DNA of 64,000 nucleotides. Source: Carposina sasakii. Taxonomy: Eukaryota > Arthropoda > Insecta > Lepidoptera > Carposinidae. The DNA lies in contig CP053154.1 in the NCBI GenBank assembly GCA_014607495.2, positions 8,494,001 to 8,558,000 of the forward strand, read 5' to 3'. Shown here one piece after another: positions 34,901 to 45,273 of this stretch; within the stretch, counting starts at the first letter, position 1, and every line of letters begins with the position of its first letter. The notes below the pieces were generated by a model. That model did no database searches, had not been told where the DNA came from, and saw nothing but the letters and a program-made list of their open reading frames with translations. The position numbers were made by a program, and so were the translations under genes.

Positions 34901-36794
34901 TCTATATCCTTTGAGAGGCGTGCATCGGATCGTAGCCACTATGTAGAGGTCCCTTTAAGGGATTTTTAATATGGTGTGGGAATAGGGTGTAGGATACACA
35001 ATACATATGGCAGATGGCATCAAGTGCAAAATATGAAACACCCGGCGATGGTTTCTGTTATGTGCAACAACTATTGACTTGCAAAAGTATGTCATGCTAT
35101 GTGAAACTAAGATTATGGGGTTGAGTATTGTATTATTACTACTAAGTAAGTATAGGTGCTAAAACCCCTAGAGCTCTATACCTAGCATGTTATGTAGATA
35201 CTTCTCTGTAGCTTATAGAAAGGTAAGTAATCTGTGCTATATGATGATTATGAATATAACAGCTAAATAATTAACATACATATTTTGCCTACGTTACTAT
35301 GTTACCTGTAAATAATATTGGCAGTAAAAAGTAAGTGCTCGTATAAATCTCTCCGTGCTGGTGAGATGGAGCATATTTATGAGCATAGGGCTCAAAATGT
35401 TCACGGGCGCAGTGAATAACGCTATATCCTTCACATCCTGAAATATCTGAGGTGCTTTAGGGTATTTTTAATATGGCGAGGTATGCTAATACAAGCACCA
35501 AGAAACTGGGTACACGAACAAATTAAGGTGAATTTCCACTGTCGAGAAGGGAGAACTGTTGAGCATACTCGTAATAAGAAAGCTTGAGGCTTTACTACTG
35601 ACAACTATTTCAGGAGAAGAACTGAAAGAGCTGGTAGTTACAACTGATTTATTGTCTTCGAAAACCCACCTACATCCCAAGTAATTCCCCTTACATTTCA
35701 TACACATGAACCCGAAACGGGGAAGCCATAACATCATAAAGGAAATATGTAAATTGTTTAGCAAACAACTGATTATTGGGTACATTAATATTAATAATGT
35801 CCTTTCTTTTTGGAAATCGCAACCAGGCACAGAACTCTGATGACGTACGTAAAATGTATGGGGAAACCTATGAAAAACAAAATTTACCTGGACAGTTACA
35901 ACATCCGCTTGTCCCGGTTTTAATTTCCTCTGGTAGCGCCGTCGAAATCGAATCTGAAGGTGATATAAGTAGTATAAAATGTCAACAACATAGCACTTTA
36001 TAAATATCCTTAGTAAGGCTTTAAACAGGACATTGACTGCTACGAAAATGTGCTACATAGTATTCAAATACTTACATTAAGTTTCGTAATTTCCGTTAAG
36101 ATGCTATAGACCAATAAATAAGACTTCTTTCCTCCTCCAAGCGACAATGTATCAAAATTTTCAACTTAATATAATGCTTGCCTGTCATAGACGAAGAAGA
36201 TGTCCTGTGTGAACTATATATAGCCAGATATATCAATTCGGATGAACTTACCTATACCGACCCCATAAAAATATACTTAACTGACTAAATATAATTTAGA
36301 AAAAATAGGTAGCTCTTTCATAGCTATTTCAACGAAATACATGACATAGGTAGAAGTACCTATGTATTACCTGCTCTATTAGGTCGACATCGTCTCTGAA
36401 TTCGATGGTGCCGGTGGGGGCTTTTGTTGGTATATGTAGAGTTTCCATTGGTTGCGGAGGGAGATCACTGAAACATTAACATAACTGCATAATAAATTCT
36501 TTTTGTTTGTTACCATTCCCAATGGGTCGCAGTACGTAGAAAAAGGATATAGGTGAACTACATCCAACTAGTAGGAAACCAATAAGTGAGGATATCAAGT
36601 TTGAAAAACACAACTCACCAAATAACGGTAGAGCTATAATTTAAAATAAAGTCTAAGTAGCTGTTTATTATAATTTTTAAGTATTAGTGGAAGTTTTACC
36701 TTATAAACACCAAAGATTCAATGCTATCATCCCATGCCCAGTGTCCATCTTCGTACAGCCCACCGAAATTTCCCTCGTCATCGTCGTCAGCCAT
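31971..36794 (-). CDS. PPP1R36-like protein B (protein phosphatase 1 regulatory subunit 36 family)
   Basis: Ten exons on the minus strand: 36794-36700, 36467-36371, 35953-35888, 35437-35306, 34793-34649, 34313-34161, 33946-33718, 33453-33292, 32575-32465, 32097-31971 (TGA), giving 438 residues. Conserved stretches mirror copy A: GHWAWDDSIESLVF, DVVTVQ-DVKDIALF, RFIRALTFYCQYYLQ, LLVAKEYCTMLIG, LLRMCVQIVWLAL, TRSPLMNEV and VGIFGMPRTTFDTML. Intron phases are the same in both copies. A KIDF motif in exon 7 fits the PP1-docking consensus [RK][VI]x[FW]; copy A has PIDY there. The gene is compact, its introns far shorter and cleaner than in A. PP1 binding is inferred from the family. The exon 9 donor (ACC|GTAATA) is the least certain; without it the frame meets TAA at once. 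Confidence 0.8.
32868..33050 (-). repeat. Dispersed repeat, reverse copy of 20768-21200
   Basis: Reverse complement shares GAAGCCCTGCATCAGC-, GGAGATGCAGCTGATGTA- and GGGAACATAGCCGTG-type blocks with the plus-strand copy at 20768-21200. It lies in intron 8 of PPP1R36-B. Confidence 0.5.
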
Positions 36795-37344
36795 TGTAAT
36801 TCAAAATTCTAGAATATATAATCTTTTCATTTATAACTATAGTCATTCATCAGAATTTACAGGCATAAGAAGCCCACTGCTTAATATGAGCCTCCCCCAA
36901 CTAGCTCGCAAACATGTGCGTAATAACGAAGCGAGCCCTTTGTAAGATGTTAGGAGATCGTGTGAGAAAATAAGAAGGCTTACCCACTAAAGTTTACAGG
37001 CATTTTTCTTGTTACATACCTAGGTAACAAAGATGTATGGGAATATACGGAAGAATTCATGTAGGTAGTTGCTGAGCTCGCGACGAAGAGGTTTAATTAC
37101 GTTTTAAGTTTAACAGTTTAAGTTTTTTACGTTAGATGCTGGACTGATTCATGAGGATCAAGTAAGTTTAACATTTTACAAATTTACCTATCTAACTTAT
37201 TACAGAGAGTTTGGTTATACTAAGCTTAAAATTTAACTTATTGTGAGATATGTACTGTAGGTAGACTGTAGCATGCACTGGATCTTATTTTAGGTAAATT
37301 ATGCCATAGAAGTATAATCTACCTACCCAAGTACCTATACTGGT

Positions 37345-37990
37345 GACCCCTGTGAACTGGACAAGCAGCATCACCTCTCCTCTCCTTCCACGATAGCAGC
37401 AGCAGCACGTCAGCAGCCAGCACATTCATAAGAAGCCGCCATGACAGTTTCCTGGATCTGTTATCAACGCACGCACGCAACGGCATCACTGCACGACATG
37501 TTCACAGTCCACGCGCAGACCAGAACACATTAGCCGCATCACGTTCACAGTCGCTTCAAAGACCAGAACGCATCGCCGCAACACGTTCCCAGTCGACTCA
37601 CCGACCAGAACGCATCTCGCCTGCACGCTCGTCGCAACACTTTCCGGTCGAATCACTGATCCGAATGCATACTTGTGAGAGTACACGCTGGGTGCTGCCG
37701 AAGACATATCGACCTCCGGTCTGGAAGGGGAGTGATGTAGCGGAGCTATCTATCGGATGCAGGAGAGAACCACAATCGAATGCAAAATCCTAAAACGCGA
37801 TATCGAAGTTTCTCACAATGATTGGAATATATACATAGGCCACACAACAACTAGTGGCCCGGTGGGGCCGGAAGCGCTTCCCTTTTTACCGCCCCCACAG
37901 AAGAAAGGAGTACCTACGTGGTGAAGAAAGGAGTGCTGGTGTCGCGATTGATCTGTATTTACTGCCTGCTCCTATTACACCTATAATATA
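37345..37990 (+). mobile_element. LTR-retrotransposon remnant (solo 3' LTR plus short internal part)
   Basis: TGGTGACCCC at 37350 looks like a primer-binding-site start. A purine tract GGAAGGGGAG (about 37722-37731) directly precedes TGATGTAGCGGAG, as a polypurine tract precedes a 3' LTR. Only about 370 bp, GC-richer than the flanks and without gag or pol, separate them. The proposed LTR runs to about 37985 (...CCTATA). No matching 5' LTR is clear, only ACCTATA just before the PBS. Either a heavily deleted element or a small non-autonomous one. Confidence 0.35.
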
Positions 37991-38333
37991 AAAATCTATA
38001 AAGCCTTGAAAAAGCCACGTACTTAAATTGCAAAATAAATATGTCAAAAATAAACTAGACAGCGAATTTCAGACGTTTGAACTTTTTACTAGAAAGATAA
38101 CCTCAGATACCAAATCCCTGATTAACCTTTTATATGAGATTAACGAAGAAATTCCTTACATTCACCCACTTTTACCATTATGATTTTTTATAATCTAATG
38201 AGGTTGGGCAGAAGTGTGCAACTTGCGCAAGGCATAGAGTTTAGAATGTGGAAGAGAACAAATACTTCGTCTATAGCAACCGGTAACGTACCTATCCAAT
38301 GGGAAATTTTTGAGCTTTATTTCAAAAAAAATA

Positions 38334-38731
38334 CAGGGTGTTTTTTTGTTGCCACCCTTAACGAAGGGTACGTACTCTATACATCAAATAAAGTAAGTTT
38401 ATGCCAAAAAAAATGCTGGGAAACAATGTAAATTTTTTTGTTTTTTTTTAAATACTTGATCGGACGAAATTTAAGTGTCCAGTATTTATGCTAGTTTTTC
38501 ATAGACAGATATTATTTATTTCTTGTGAAAAAATCTTGCTACACGCGTATTGACGCGTGTACATTGCACATTGGTGCATTTATGCAGAAAAACGCAGTCT
38601 ATTTACCCAACTTTGGACCCTAATATTTTGGAAACCAGACACTTCCCAGGTATGCTTCCATGGAGAAAAATGATCGTGATTATGAGGACATTCCATAGTT
38701 TTCGGGAACGTTGACGACCCAAAATCACCTG
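38334..38731. mobile_element. CAGG-ended MITE with TA target duplication, copy 2
   Basis: Starts CAGGGTGTTTTTTTGTTGCC and ends AAAATCACCTG, flanked by TA. Inverted relative to the copy at 20051-20429 and 398 bp long. Contains short T- and A-runs and no open frame of note. Confidence 0.7.
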
Positions 38732-38739
38732 TATAAATA

Positions 38740-40200
38740 TTTTAATAAGAGTATGAAGCAAAATACCTAAGTAGCATAAAAAACACGTGTAGGTATGTAC
38801 TTATACAAATATTATCATCATTTTAAGCCATGAGAAGTCAACTGCTGAACAACCCCCACTCCGACCGGTCAAAAGCGGCATGCATACATGATTAAAATTA
38901 CCTACCTATTTCAGTAAAATGTAGTAATATCATATCTGTGGCTATTCAATTGTTTTTGTAAAACAAACTGTACCTACCTACTGAGTTGAATAGCGATGTG
39001 CGACGAGGTAGCCCACTCGCCTCGTTACTCACCAACTTATTATCATTCACGGGCAGCTATAACTTGGAAATCGGTATTTTCATCGAACGTGTTTGTAAGT
39101 TTGGCAGAATTTACGATGTCACCAGTAAGTTGCATCCCGCCACTGAATATAAAGTTATGTTAATGTCAGTAGTGCATCAACTCGAAACCTTAAAACTTTA
39201 TAAAATGTTTTAACTTATTCCTCATTCGGTGTAGAACTGGAGACGATATTTGTTGAATACTAACTATGGTGGACACTTTGTAATATTACCTACATGTTTG
39301 CAAATACTTATTCCAAGGAACCCATAACTTTTCTTGATTTCAAGATTTATAATAGGTAACTAACTAAACTAAATAACGGTAACTTATTCTTTGAAACTCC
39401 ATGCTACTTGTTTACTTCGCATGTGAAAAGTTTCAAATACGAGTATGATGGGAAATTTCTATAGGAAATTGCTAGCGACGAGTGCCTAACAGTAGGTGTC
39501 CTATGCGGCACCTACTCTATCTGACCCTGGCTTATATATTTACCTTTGACCAACAGGTGGTAACTAGGTATTGCCTGTCACAGTTAAATTGTAGGCAATA
39601 GGTATCTAATTTTCTTAAACAAAAAGGTAGGTACTGCTGTAGGTACCTATTCTAATCATCTTTTCCAAAATTGTAAAGCGAGAACGAAAACATATTTTGA
39701 ATGAATCAATGAACACCGATAAATGTATCCTATTATCCCCTTCTTTTCATGTGCCGCGAACCAAAAAGCGTCTCTTGCACTGAATTCCCTCAGTGCACAG
39801 GCTCGAATTAATAAAGGTGGGGTAATATTTTGTGAGACGAATAAACCGTAACAGAAGCAAGTATGTCAGATGTGTTAATCCATTGAGTTCTGCGTTCGGG
39901 CGATCGCACACGAGCGGCATGGCGGCAGGTGCTTTGATCGTGCCCAGCCAACGTGCCCAACGTGGCATGTGATCAAGTGAACCCCGACTACCGCGGGACT
40001 CCGCCTGCGGTATAAAAGACAGGAAGTATAGATATGAATATTGGATTTTTTTAATTTATTTTGATAGCAATTAATTAGCTGCTGTTTGAAACACAAGAAA
40101 CCTTTAGGTGACGCAACGCAAGCTATCCATTTTATTTACAATACTAAATTATTTATTTACAAAGCGTTACAATACTAAACGTTTGGATCTAATCTATTAC
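38740..40200. other. Intergenic, no gene supported
   Basis: Mostly AT-rich with TAGGTACCTACC-type runs. A GC-rich patch at 39890-40010 ends in a good TATA-like GGTATAAAAGACA (40010-40022, plus strand), which could be a core promoter. Its downstream DNA is interrupted by the Helitron-like/DIRS insertion at about 40200 and no coding exon is recognisable. Confidence 0.35.
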
Positions 40201-40260
40201 ATATAATAAAATATATGATCAAACGAACTTATCAAGTGAAGTTCGATCAATATAATATGA

Positions 40261-40422
40261 GTGGTTTCATTTGAAGATACAAATAACTGTAGTAGTCTTT
40301 AACCTACAAGGCAAATTCGCACGCTTATTTAATTAAATTTTTTATCGATTTCATAAACTCGATAGAACATAATCGATATGTTCACCTCCCTATTACGGTA
40401 GCCATGACAGCTCATTCTTTTT
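40261..40422. repeat. DIRS inverted terminal repeat, left in window (element 3' end)
   Basis: 162 bp; 147 bp of it (40276-40422) appear exactly reverse-complementary to 45113-45259. The outermost 15 bp differ slightly between the two ends (TTGAAG versus TTTCG). Outside it, 40211-40260 is a terminal extension that is also mirrored in the internal complementary region. Confidence 0.9.
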
Positions 40423-40496
40423 AGAGTAAGAAACAATTATATTTTTGAGTATTACAGCTCGTGTTCGTACAAAACTGGGGTTCGGGTGGGTGGGTC

Positions 40497-40609
40497 ATTT
40501 GTATCTTCAAATGAAACCACTCATATTATATTGATCGAACTTCACTTGATAAGTTCGTTTGATCATATATAATATTTCGTGGTTTCATTTTCGATACAAA
40601 TAACTGTAG
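40497..40609. repeat. DIRS internal complementary region
   Basis: 40497-40570 is the reverse complement of the left terminus 40211-40284. 40571-40609 is the reverse complement of the right terminus 45243-45283. The two halves keep the small differences between the ends (TCTTCAAATG versus CATTTTCG), so it records both termini and serves as template for completing them. Confidence 0.9.
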
Positions 40610-40823
40610 ATGTTTAGAGTCAACATTGTAGTTTTGTAAATATTTTGTTGAATGTCATAAATTAGTACAACAAAAAATACACGAGATGCTTTTGACTTTA
40701 TATTTCAAAAATAATATTTGTAAACAAAACTTGTACATAGTAAGTACTTATTAATTAAACTTAAACATTAATTTAAACTTTGTAGTAAATAAAGTATAAA
40801 TGCAGATCATCAATAGAACTAAA

Positions 40824-41903
40824 TTAAGCGGATTCGGAATCATTAGTGTTTGAGGGGAAACAAACTGTTTTTGCAAAATTGGACTCTTCTACAATAGGCC
40901 TATTATAAAATTTTGCAAACGTCTGAGAAGTTGCAGTCCAGCCAGCTGTTTTGCGGATTAGTTCGACGCTGAGGCCGGCCGCGCGCGCTGCCGACGTGGC
41001 GGCGTGACGAGCACTATGTGCGCCGAACGTCGCCACGTCTACACCGCTCGCACATAATGTTTGCTTGATCCATCTGCTTATTGACTGTGCTGTCGCGTTC
41101 TTGTGTGGACGCTTCACAGTTATTAAGAGATGATCACTACTCGTAGGTCTTAAATCTCGAGTTACAGACAAGTAATCTATAAGTGTTGTGGCCGGACAAA
41201 TCGAGGTATTCTCTCGGAAGTACGGTAAAAACAATACTGGCTGGTCTCTTCCTATACCTGATGTTTTTATGATGTCAGATATAACAATTTCAATTCCGTT
41301 ATCATTAATTTTAATATTACATATCTTAATTAACGAAAAAGTTTGTACTCGGTGTGCGGTGCACAAAGCCAGTAAAACTACAAGCTTTTTCGTTAATTTC
41401 TCTAATGTTAGTTCACTATTAGGAGTCCATTGTGATATGTGACCTAACACAAGCTGAGGATCCCACGTACTATTGTACTTTGGTAAGGACGGTCTCATTC
41501 TAAATGCTCCTTTCAGCAATCTTTTTATACAATCATCTGAAGCCAGATTATTTCCTAGGAGTAAGGACAAGGCGGATCTGTGACTATTTAGCGTACCGTA
41601 GGACGCGCCTTTTTCAAATAGTTCCATTAAAAAAGATACGACATTTGTAATGGACGGATCGAATATGTCATATTTATTATCCCGGCAATAATTCCACCAC
41701 AATTTGTAGCAAACACCGTACTGTTGTAAGGTGCTATTTGACAGTGACGCGACCATTAAGTTTAAGGCACCGGGTGGCACGCCGCGGCGGGAAAATGCGC
41801 TCCGGAGAGCACTGCTGCTCCCAGGGTAAGTGTCCGGTGTAGTGGATGTTGTTGTCTGGAATGGGATAGAACTAAATTTGGACGTGGCTCCAAAGTAACT
41901 ATG
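40824..41903 (-). CDS. DIRS tyrosine recombinase
   Basis: Integrase of the DIRS element, a tyrosine recombinase that would insert the circular DNA copy without target duplication. Catalytic set visible in order, counted from the GTG at 41780: R144 (in AHRVQTF), H255-x-x-R258 (GAHSARHA), W281, Y292 (KFYNRP), with the usual SAM-like N-terminal part (STLQQYGVCYKLWWNYC). The frame is open back to 41903 and that leader (ALRSAFSRRG) resembles known DIRS recombinases, but it has no ATG before 41756, eight bases after the Pol stop (TAA 41764-41762). Expression is therefore either by reinitiation at 41756 or by a -1 frame change within the 140-bp overlap with Pol. Stop at 40826-40824. Confidence 0.88.
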   Translation of the reverse strand, partial: HSYFGATSKFSSIPFQTTTSTTPDTYPGSSSALRSAFSRRGVPPGALNLMVASLSNSTLQQYGVCYKLWWNYCRDNKYDIFDPSITNVVSFLMELFEKGASYGTLNSHRSALSLLLGNNLASDDCIKRLLKGAFRMRPSLPKYNSTWDPQLVLGHISQWTPNSELTLEKLTKKLVVLLALCTAHRVQTFSLIKICNIKINDNGIEIVISDIIKTSGIGRDQPVLFLPYFRENTSICPATTLIDYLSVTRDLRPTSSDHLLITVKRPHKNATAQSISRWIKQTLCASGVDVATFGAHSARHAATSAARAAGLSVELIRKTAGWTATSQTFAKFYNRPIVEESNFAKTVCFPSNTNDSESA

Positions 41904-43861
41904 TCAGTAACTAATAAGTCCTTCAATTGTGGGTACCAAGCTTGTGCAGGCCACATGGGAAAAACCAAGATACCCGTAGCTTTATCTTGAATAATCTTTT
42001 GTAAGCAGTTTAATATCAAAGAAAAAGGCGGAAAAGCATAGAAAAATTTTCCTCTCCAGTTTATTGTGAATGCATCGACAGTTAAAGCATCAGGATCTTG
42101 CTTCCAGGACACGTACTCGGAACACTTGGCATTGATGCGGGAAGCGAATAAATCGACCTGAGGTGTACCAAACTTTTTAACAATATAATTAAACGCTGTC
42201 CCTGATAATTCCCATTCCACATCTGGATTTATGTAACGCGATTCTTCATCAGCTTCTTTATTATCCTTTGTATTTATATACGTAGCAAATAACCACAGTT
42301 GTCTCGCTTCGCACCATTGCCAAATGTCACGAGAAAGTGCGTTTAGATGCGGATATTGAATCCCGCCCATGCGGTTTATATAAGATATAGCTGTGGTATT
42401 GTCCACTCTAAGTAGGATAGCACAGTTGGAACTATCACGAGCAAAACACTTGAGTACCAAGAATATGGCTAACAACTCTAGATAATTAATATGGAATTGA
42501 AGTTCACTTTCTTTCCATACCCCGTTTACACGCGCACCACTAGAATAGCCTCCCCAACCACTACGTGATGCATCCGTGTTTATTTCCAAAGTATACCTTG
42601 GATTTTTAATAGGGCTGTTTGTTTTGAAAATATTATAACTCCACCAGTTTAGGTCCTCTAAAATAACTGCTGAAAGTTTAACTTTCGCTTCGTATGAATT
42701 GTGCTGTTTCAAGAAAATATATTTTTGGCGTTCTAATATTTTCGTGTACAACCAGCCATATCGTACTGCTGGACAAGCTGATACAAGGGTACCTATTAAC
42801 TGAGAATATTCCCGTATCGTGACAATGGGTAATTTCGAAAATCTTTTAACCATAAGTGCTATTTTATTTCTTTTATCTAAAGGCAACGAAAGTGTCATTT
42901 GAATGGAGTTGTAAATAAATCCCAAAAACTTACATACTTGTTGTGGCTGTAATTGACTTTTTTCGTAATTGATTACGAAACCTAAACATTCAAATAACGA
43001 AATCGTTTCCTTTATATTGCGAAGACATTCGTCATAACTCGACCCCAAACAACATAGGTCGTCTAAATAAGTAACTGATTTGTAGCCCTGACTACGTAAA
43101 TAAGCTACGACCTCTCTGACTATTTTACTAAAGCACCGGGGAGCAATACCTAACCCATAGGGCATAGCGCCGAACTGGTAGGTATTTATTTCATTTGAAT
43201 CGGGCGAAATGAATTGAAATCGTAGATATTTACGAGATTCCATTTCAATAGGTATAAGTAGGTATGATTCCCTCAAGTCGATAGTTGCCATAAACCAGTT
43301 TTTGTTTAATAATTTGCAAGCCGTCCGGTAGTCTTCCATTTTAAAATGAATTTTAGGGATAAAACGATTTAATGATTTTAAATTTAAAATAAACCTTTTA
43401 GTACCATTTGGTTTTGGGGCTAAAAAGGTACTGGAAACAAATTGATCCACACTTTGATCGACTTGAGATATAGCATCTAACTCGATTAAATTTTCTATAG
43501 CTAGTGACATTTCATGTTGTTCATTTAGTGACCAAGCAATCCGGGGTATATTTGATTGGTATGGTTTAGCTACAAACGGAATAGGAATTCCATTTCGGAC
43601 CCAATTAAGGACCTGTTCGTTACTCGTGATATGTAACCAACAATTAAAGAAAAATTGAATGCGGCCTGCGTGTACCTGTATTATGGACGTGGTGGGACAC
43701 GTGACTTGTTCGGGTTCGCTCGGGGTTGTGTCGACATGGGCGGTGCTGGTCGACGCGACGTCATCGGGAATCTCCTGTGGCCTCCTCTCCCTCCCCTGTT
43801 CGCCGGGAACCGAGGAGACCCGGTCCAGTTTCCCTGGTACTGTTGACGGGTGGCACTTGTG
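41762..43861 (-). CDS. DIRS Pol: reverse transcriptase, RNase H and C-terminal DIRS domain
   Basis: Reverse-transcribes the element RNA. Counting from ATG 43510 (582 residues): RT motifs FILNLKSLNRF (about 40-50), ATIDLRESY (75-83), QFGAMPYGLG (112-121) and the catalytic YLDD (148-151). RNase H follows with LEINTDASRSGWGGYS and LELLAIFLVLK, then LLRVDNTTAISYIN. The tail with VDLFASRINAKCSEYVSW and FFYAFPPFSLILN is the methyltransferase-like segment typical of DIRS Pol. The frame is open upstream to 43861 without an ATG. Its N-terminal leader (FFFNCWLHITSNEQVLNWV...) looks conserved, so translation probably enters by a -1 shift from Gag, which it overlaps by 181 bp, rather than at ATG 43510. 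No internal stops. Confidence 0.9.
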   Translation of the reverse strand, partial: HKCHPSTVPGKLDRVSSVPGEQGRERRPQEIPDDVASTSTAHVDTTPSEPEQVTCPTTSIIQVHAGRIQFFFNCWLHITSNEQVLNWVRNGIPIPFVAKPYQSNIPRIAWSLNEQHEMSLAIENLIELDAISQVDQSVDQFVSSTFLAPKPNGTKRFILNLKSLNRFIPKIHFKMEDYRTACKLLNKNWFMATIDLRESYLLIPIEMESRKYLRFQFISPDSNEINTYQFGAMPYGLGIAPRCFSKIVREVVAYLRSQGYKSVTYLDDLCCLGSSYDECLRNIKETISLFECLGFVINYEKSQLQPQQVCKFLGFIYNSIQMTLSLPLDKRNKIALMVKRFSKLPIVTIREYSQLIGTLVSACPAVRYGWLYTKILERQKYIFLKQHNSYEAKVKLSAVILEDLNWWSYNIFKTNSPIKNPRYTLEINTDASRSGWGGYSSGARVNGVWKESELQFHINYLELLAIFLVLKCFARDSSNCAILLRVDNTTAISYINRMGGIQYPHLNALSRDIWQWCEARQLWLFATYINTKDNKEADEESRYINPDVEWELSGTAFNYIVKKFGTPQVDLFASRINAKCSEYVSWKQDPDALTVDAFTINWRGKFFYAFPPFSLILNCLQKIIQDKATGILVFPMWPAQAWYPQLKDLLVTDIVTLEPRPNLVLSHSRQQHPLHRTLTLGAAVLSGAHFPAAACHPVP

Positions 43862-45072
43862 CTAGGAACCGCTGGATTAGGTCGTGATGGGGGCATAGGT
43901 TTTTTGATTTGAAGACCCTGCTTCTCAATGGTCTTAGAGGCCCGTATTTTCTCAGGCAAAGTAATGCCAAATAACGTTTCATCACGCTCGCTTTCTTGAA
44001 TGACGTTCAAAAAAGGCTTGGCTAGACCAGGAGTAATCATCTTTATTCGTGCTTGGGTTTCGGAGTGATGCAGATCACAGAGGATGCGACAGCCGTCACT
44101 AAGCATTCTAATAGCCTCAATTTTGTTATTGCTTTCTAGTAACAGGGACATAGCCCTGCTAATAGCTGTAACTCCTATACCAAGTTGTTGCTGTGTACTT
44201 TCGACTTTTTTATCGCGTAATCTGACCATCTCGGCGACTGCCGCAGATATCTCAATATTTAGCTTTGGGGCTTGAAGAAGTGTACAATTACTAGGGATAA
44301 TATATTGTTTAAGCATCTTATCTTTTGTTTCCTTTTCCATTCCCTTTTTGAGCAATGGCAGCCAGAGCTGAGCTAGGTTATTATGAATTTCCTGGCCCCA
44401 CATCGGACCCGAATCTGTCGCCTCCCCGAGGGCTGTTAAAATCTCTGCATCCAATTGTGGAGGGATCACTGTATCCGATGACGATGGTATCGGCGGCGGT
44501 GGATTTAATGGTATTGTGATAGCCTTTTCCAATTGTTTTTCGGTATCGGGAAAAACTGGCTCCACGGTAGCACCGGCCTCATCGAGAACAGGAGGTAGCT
44601 CCTCAATCTCGGGTTCCGTTGGCCCCCACATCGCAAACTCATCTTCTAGAAGACAATAATAATTTTATCGTAAATCGAGGGTAGATTTTACGTAAGCAGT
44701 AATGGTTCACAATTGAAATCCAGAACTTTGAAAAAATAAACGCCGTGTTCACATAAGAATCTATGGCGGGTAGGTTGAATATTTTTTGCCGCGTTCCAGT
44801 TAGAATCTATGGCAAAATATCGTAACGAGACTTTCACTTTGAACAGTACTCCCACGATAGGTAGAAAAGGACTTACCTTGATTATTATAATTGGTATAAT
44901 GATCATTGTGTTCTTCCTCATATTCGGTTTCTAGCGGAACCGAATCCGAGTGCCGTTGTCGTTTGCGACGGTGTTTATCAATTTTTCGTAGATAATAATC
45001 CATTTTGTCCTCGTACGATCTCTTCGGCATAACGTAATTCTTTTGATCACTGGAAAAGCAAACTCGTTTCAC
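43681..45072 (-). CDS. DIRS Gag, two exons
   Basis: Structural protein of the element. Exon 1 45072-44877 (a second ATG at 45030 starts MPKRSYEDKMDYYLRK), intron 44876-44646 with CAAG|GTAAGT donor and TTGTCTTCTAG acceptor, exon 2 44645-43681. Joining keeps frame (NYNNQ-EDEFAMWGPTEP) and gives 386 or 372 residues. Exon 1 is basic then acidic. Exon 2 has the segment NNLAQLWLPLLKKGMEKE typical of DIRS/PAT Gag and a C-terminal R/G/P-rich nucleic-acid-binding tail (GNWTGSPRFPANRGGRGG). Without splicing, exon 1 runs into a stop near 44800 and exon 2 has its own ATG at 44631. Splicing is inferred from sites and phase only. Confidence 0.82.
44646..44876 (-). other. Predicted intron in DIRS gag
   Basis: 231 bp with canonical GTAAGT and a pyrimidine-rich TTATTGTCTTCTAG end. 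Its removal restores one open frame. Presence of the intron in the integrated copy means the genomic RNA is reverse-transcribed unspliced. Confidence 0.7.
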
Positions 45073-45112
45073 TATAACAGGGAGAAGCGCGTGCGCTCTT
45101 TGCCTCGCACGA

Positions 45113-45273
45113 AAAAAGAATGAGCTGTCATGGCTACCGTAATAGGGAGGTGAACATATCGATTATGTTCTATCGAGTTTATGAAATCGATAAAAAATTT
45201 AATTAAATAAGCGTGCGAATTTGCCTTGTAGGTTAAAGACTACTACAGTTATTTGTATCGAAAATGAAACCAC
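45113..45273. repeat. DIRS inverted terminal repeat, right in window (element 5' end)
   Basis: 161 bp, mirror of 40261-40422. It precedes Gag on the minus strand, so it should hold the element promoter; no TATA box stands out. Confidence 0.9.

Noticed and set aside
40010..40022. TATA-box promoter
   Set aside because: Good TATAAAA match after GC-rich DNA, but no downstream coding exon; the following DNA is transposon.
43655..44275. Plus-strand frames across the DIRS gag/pol junction
   Set aside because: Antisense shadows of Gag and Pol; no start context or similarity.
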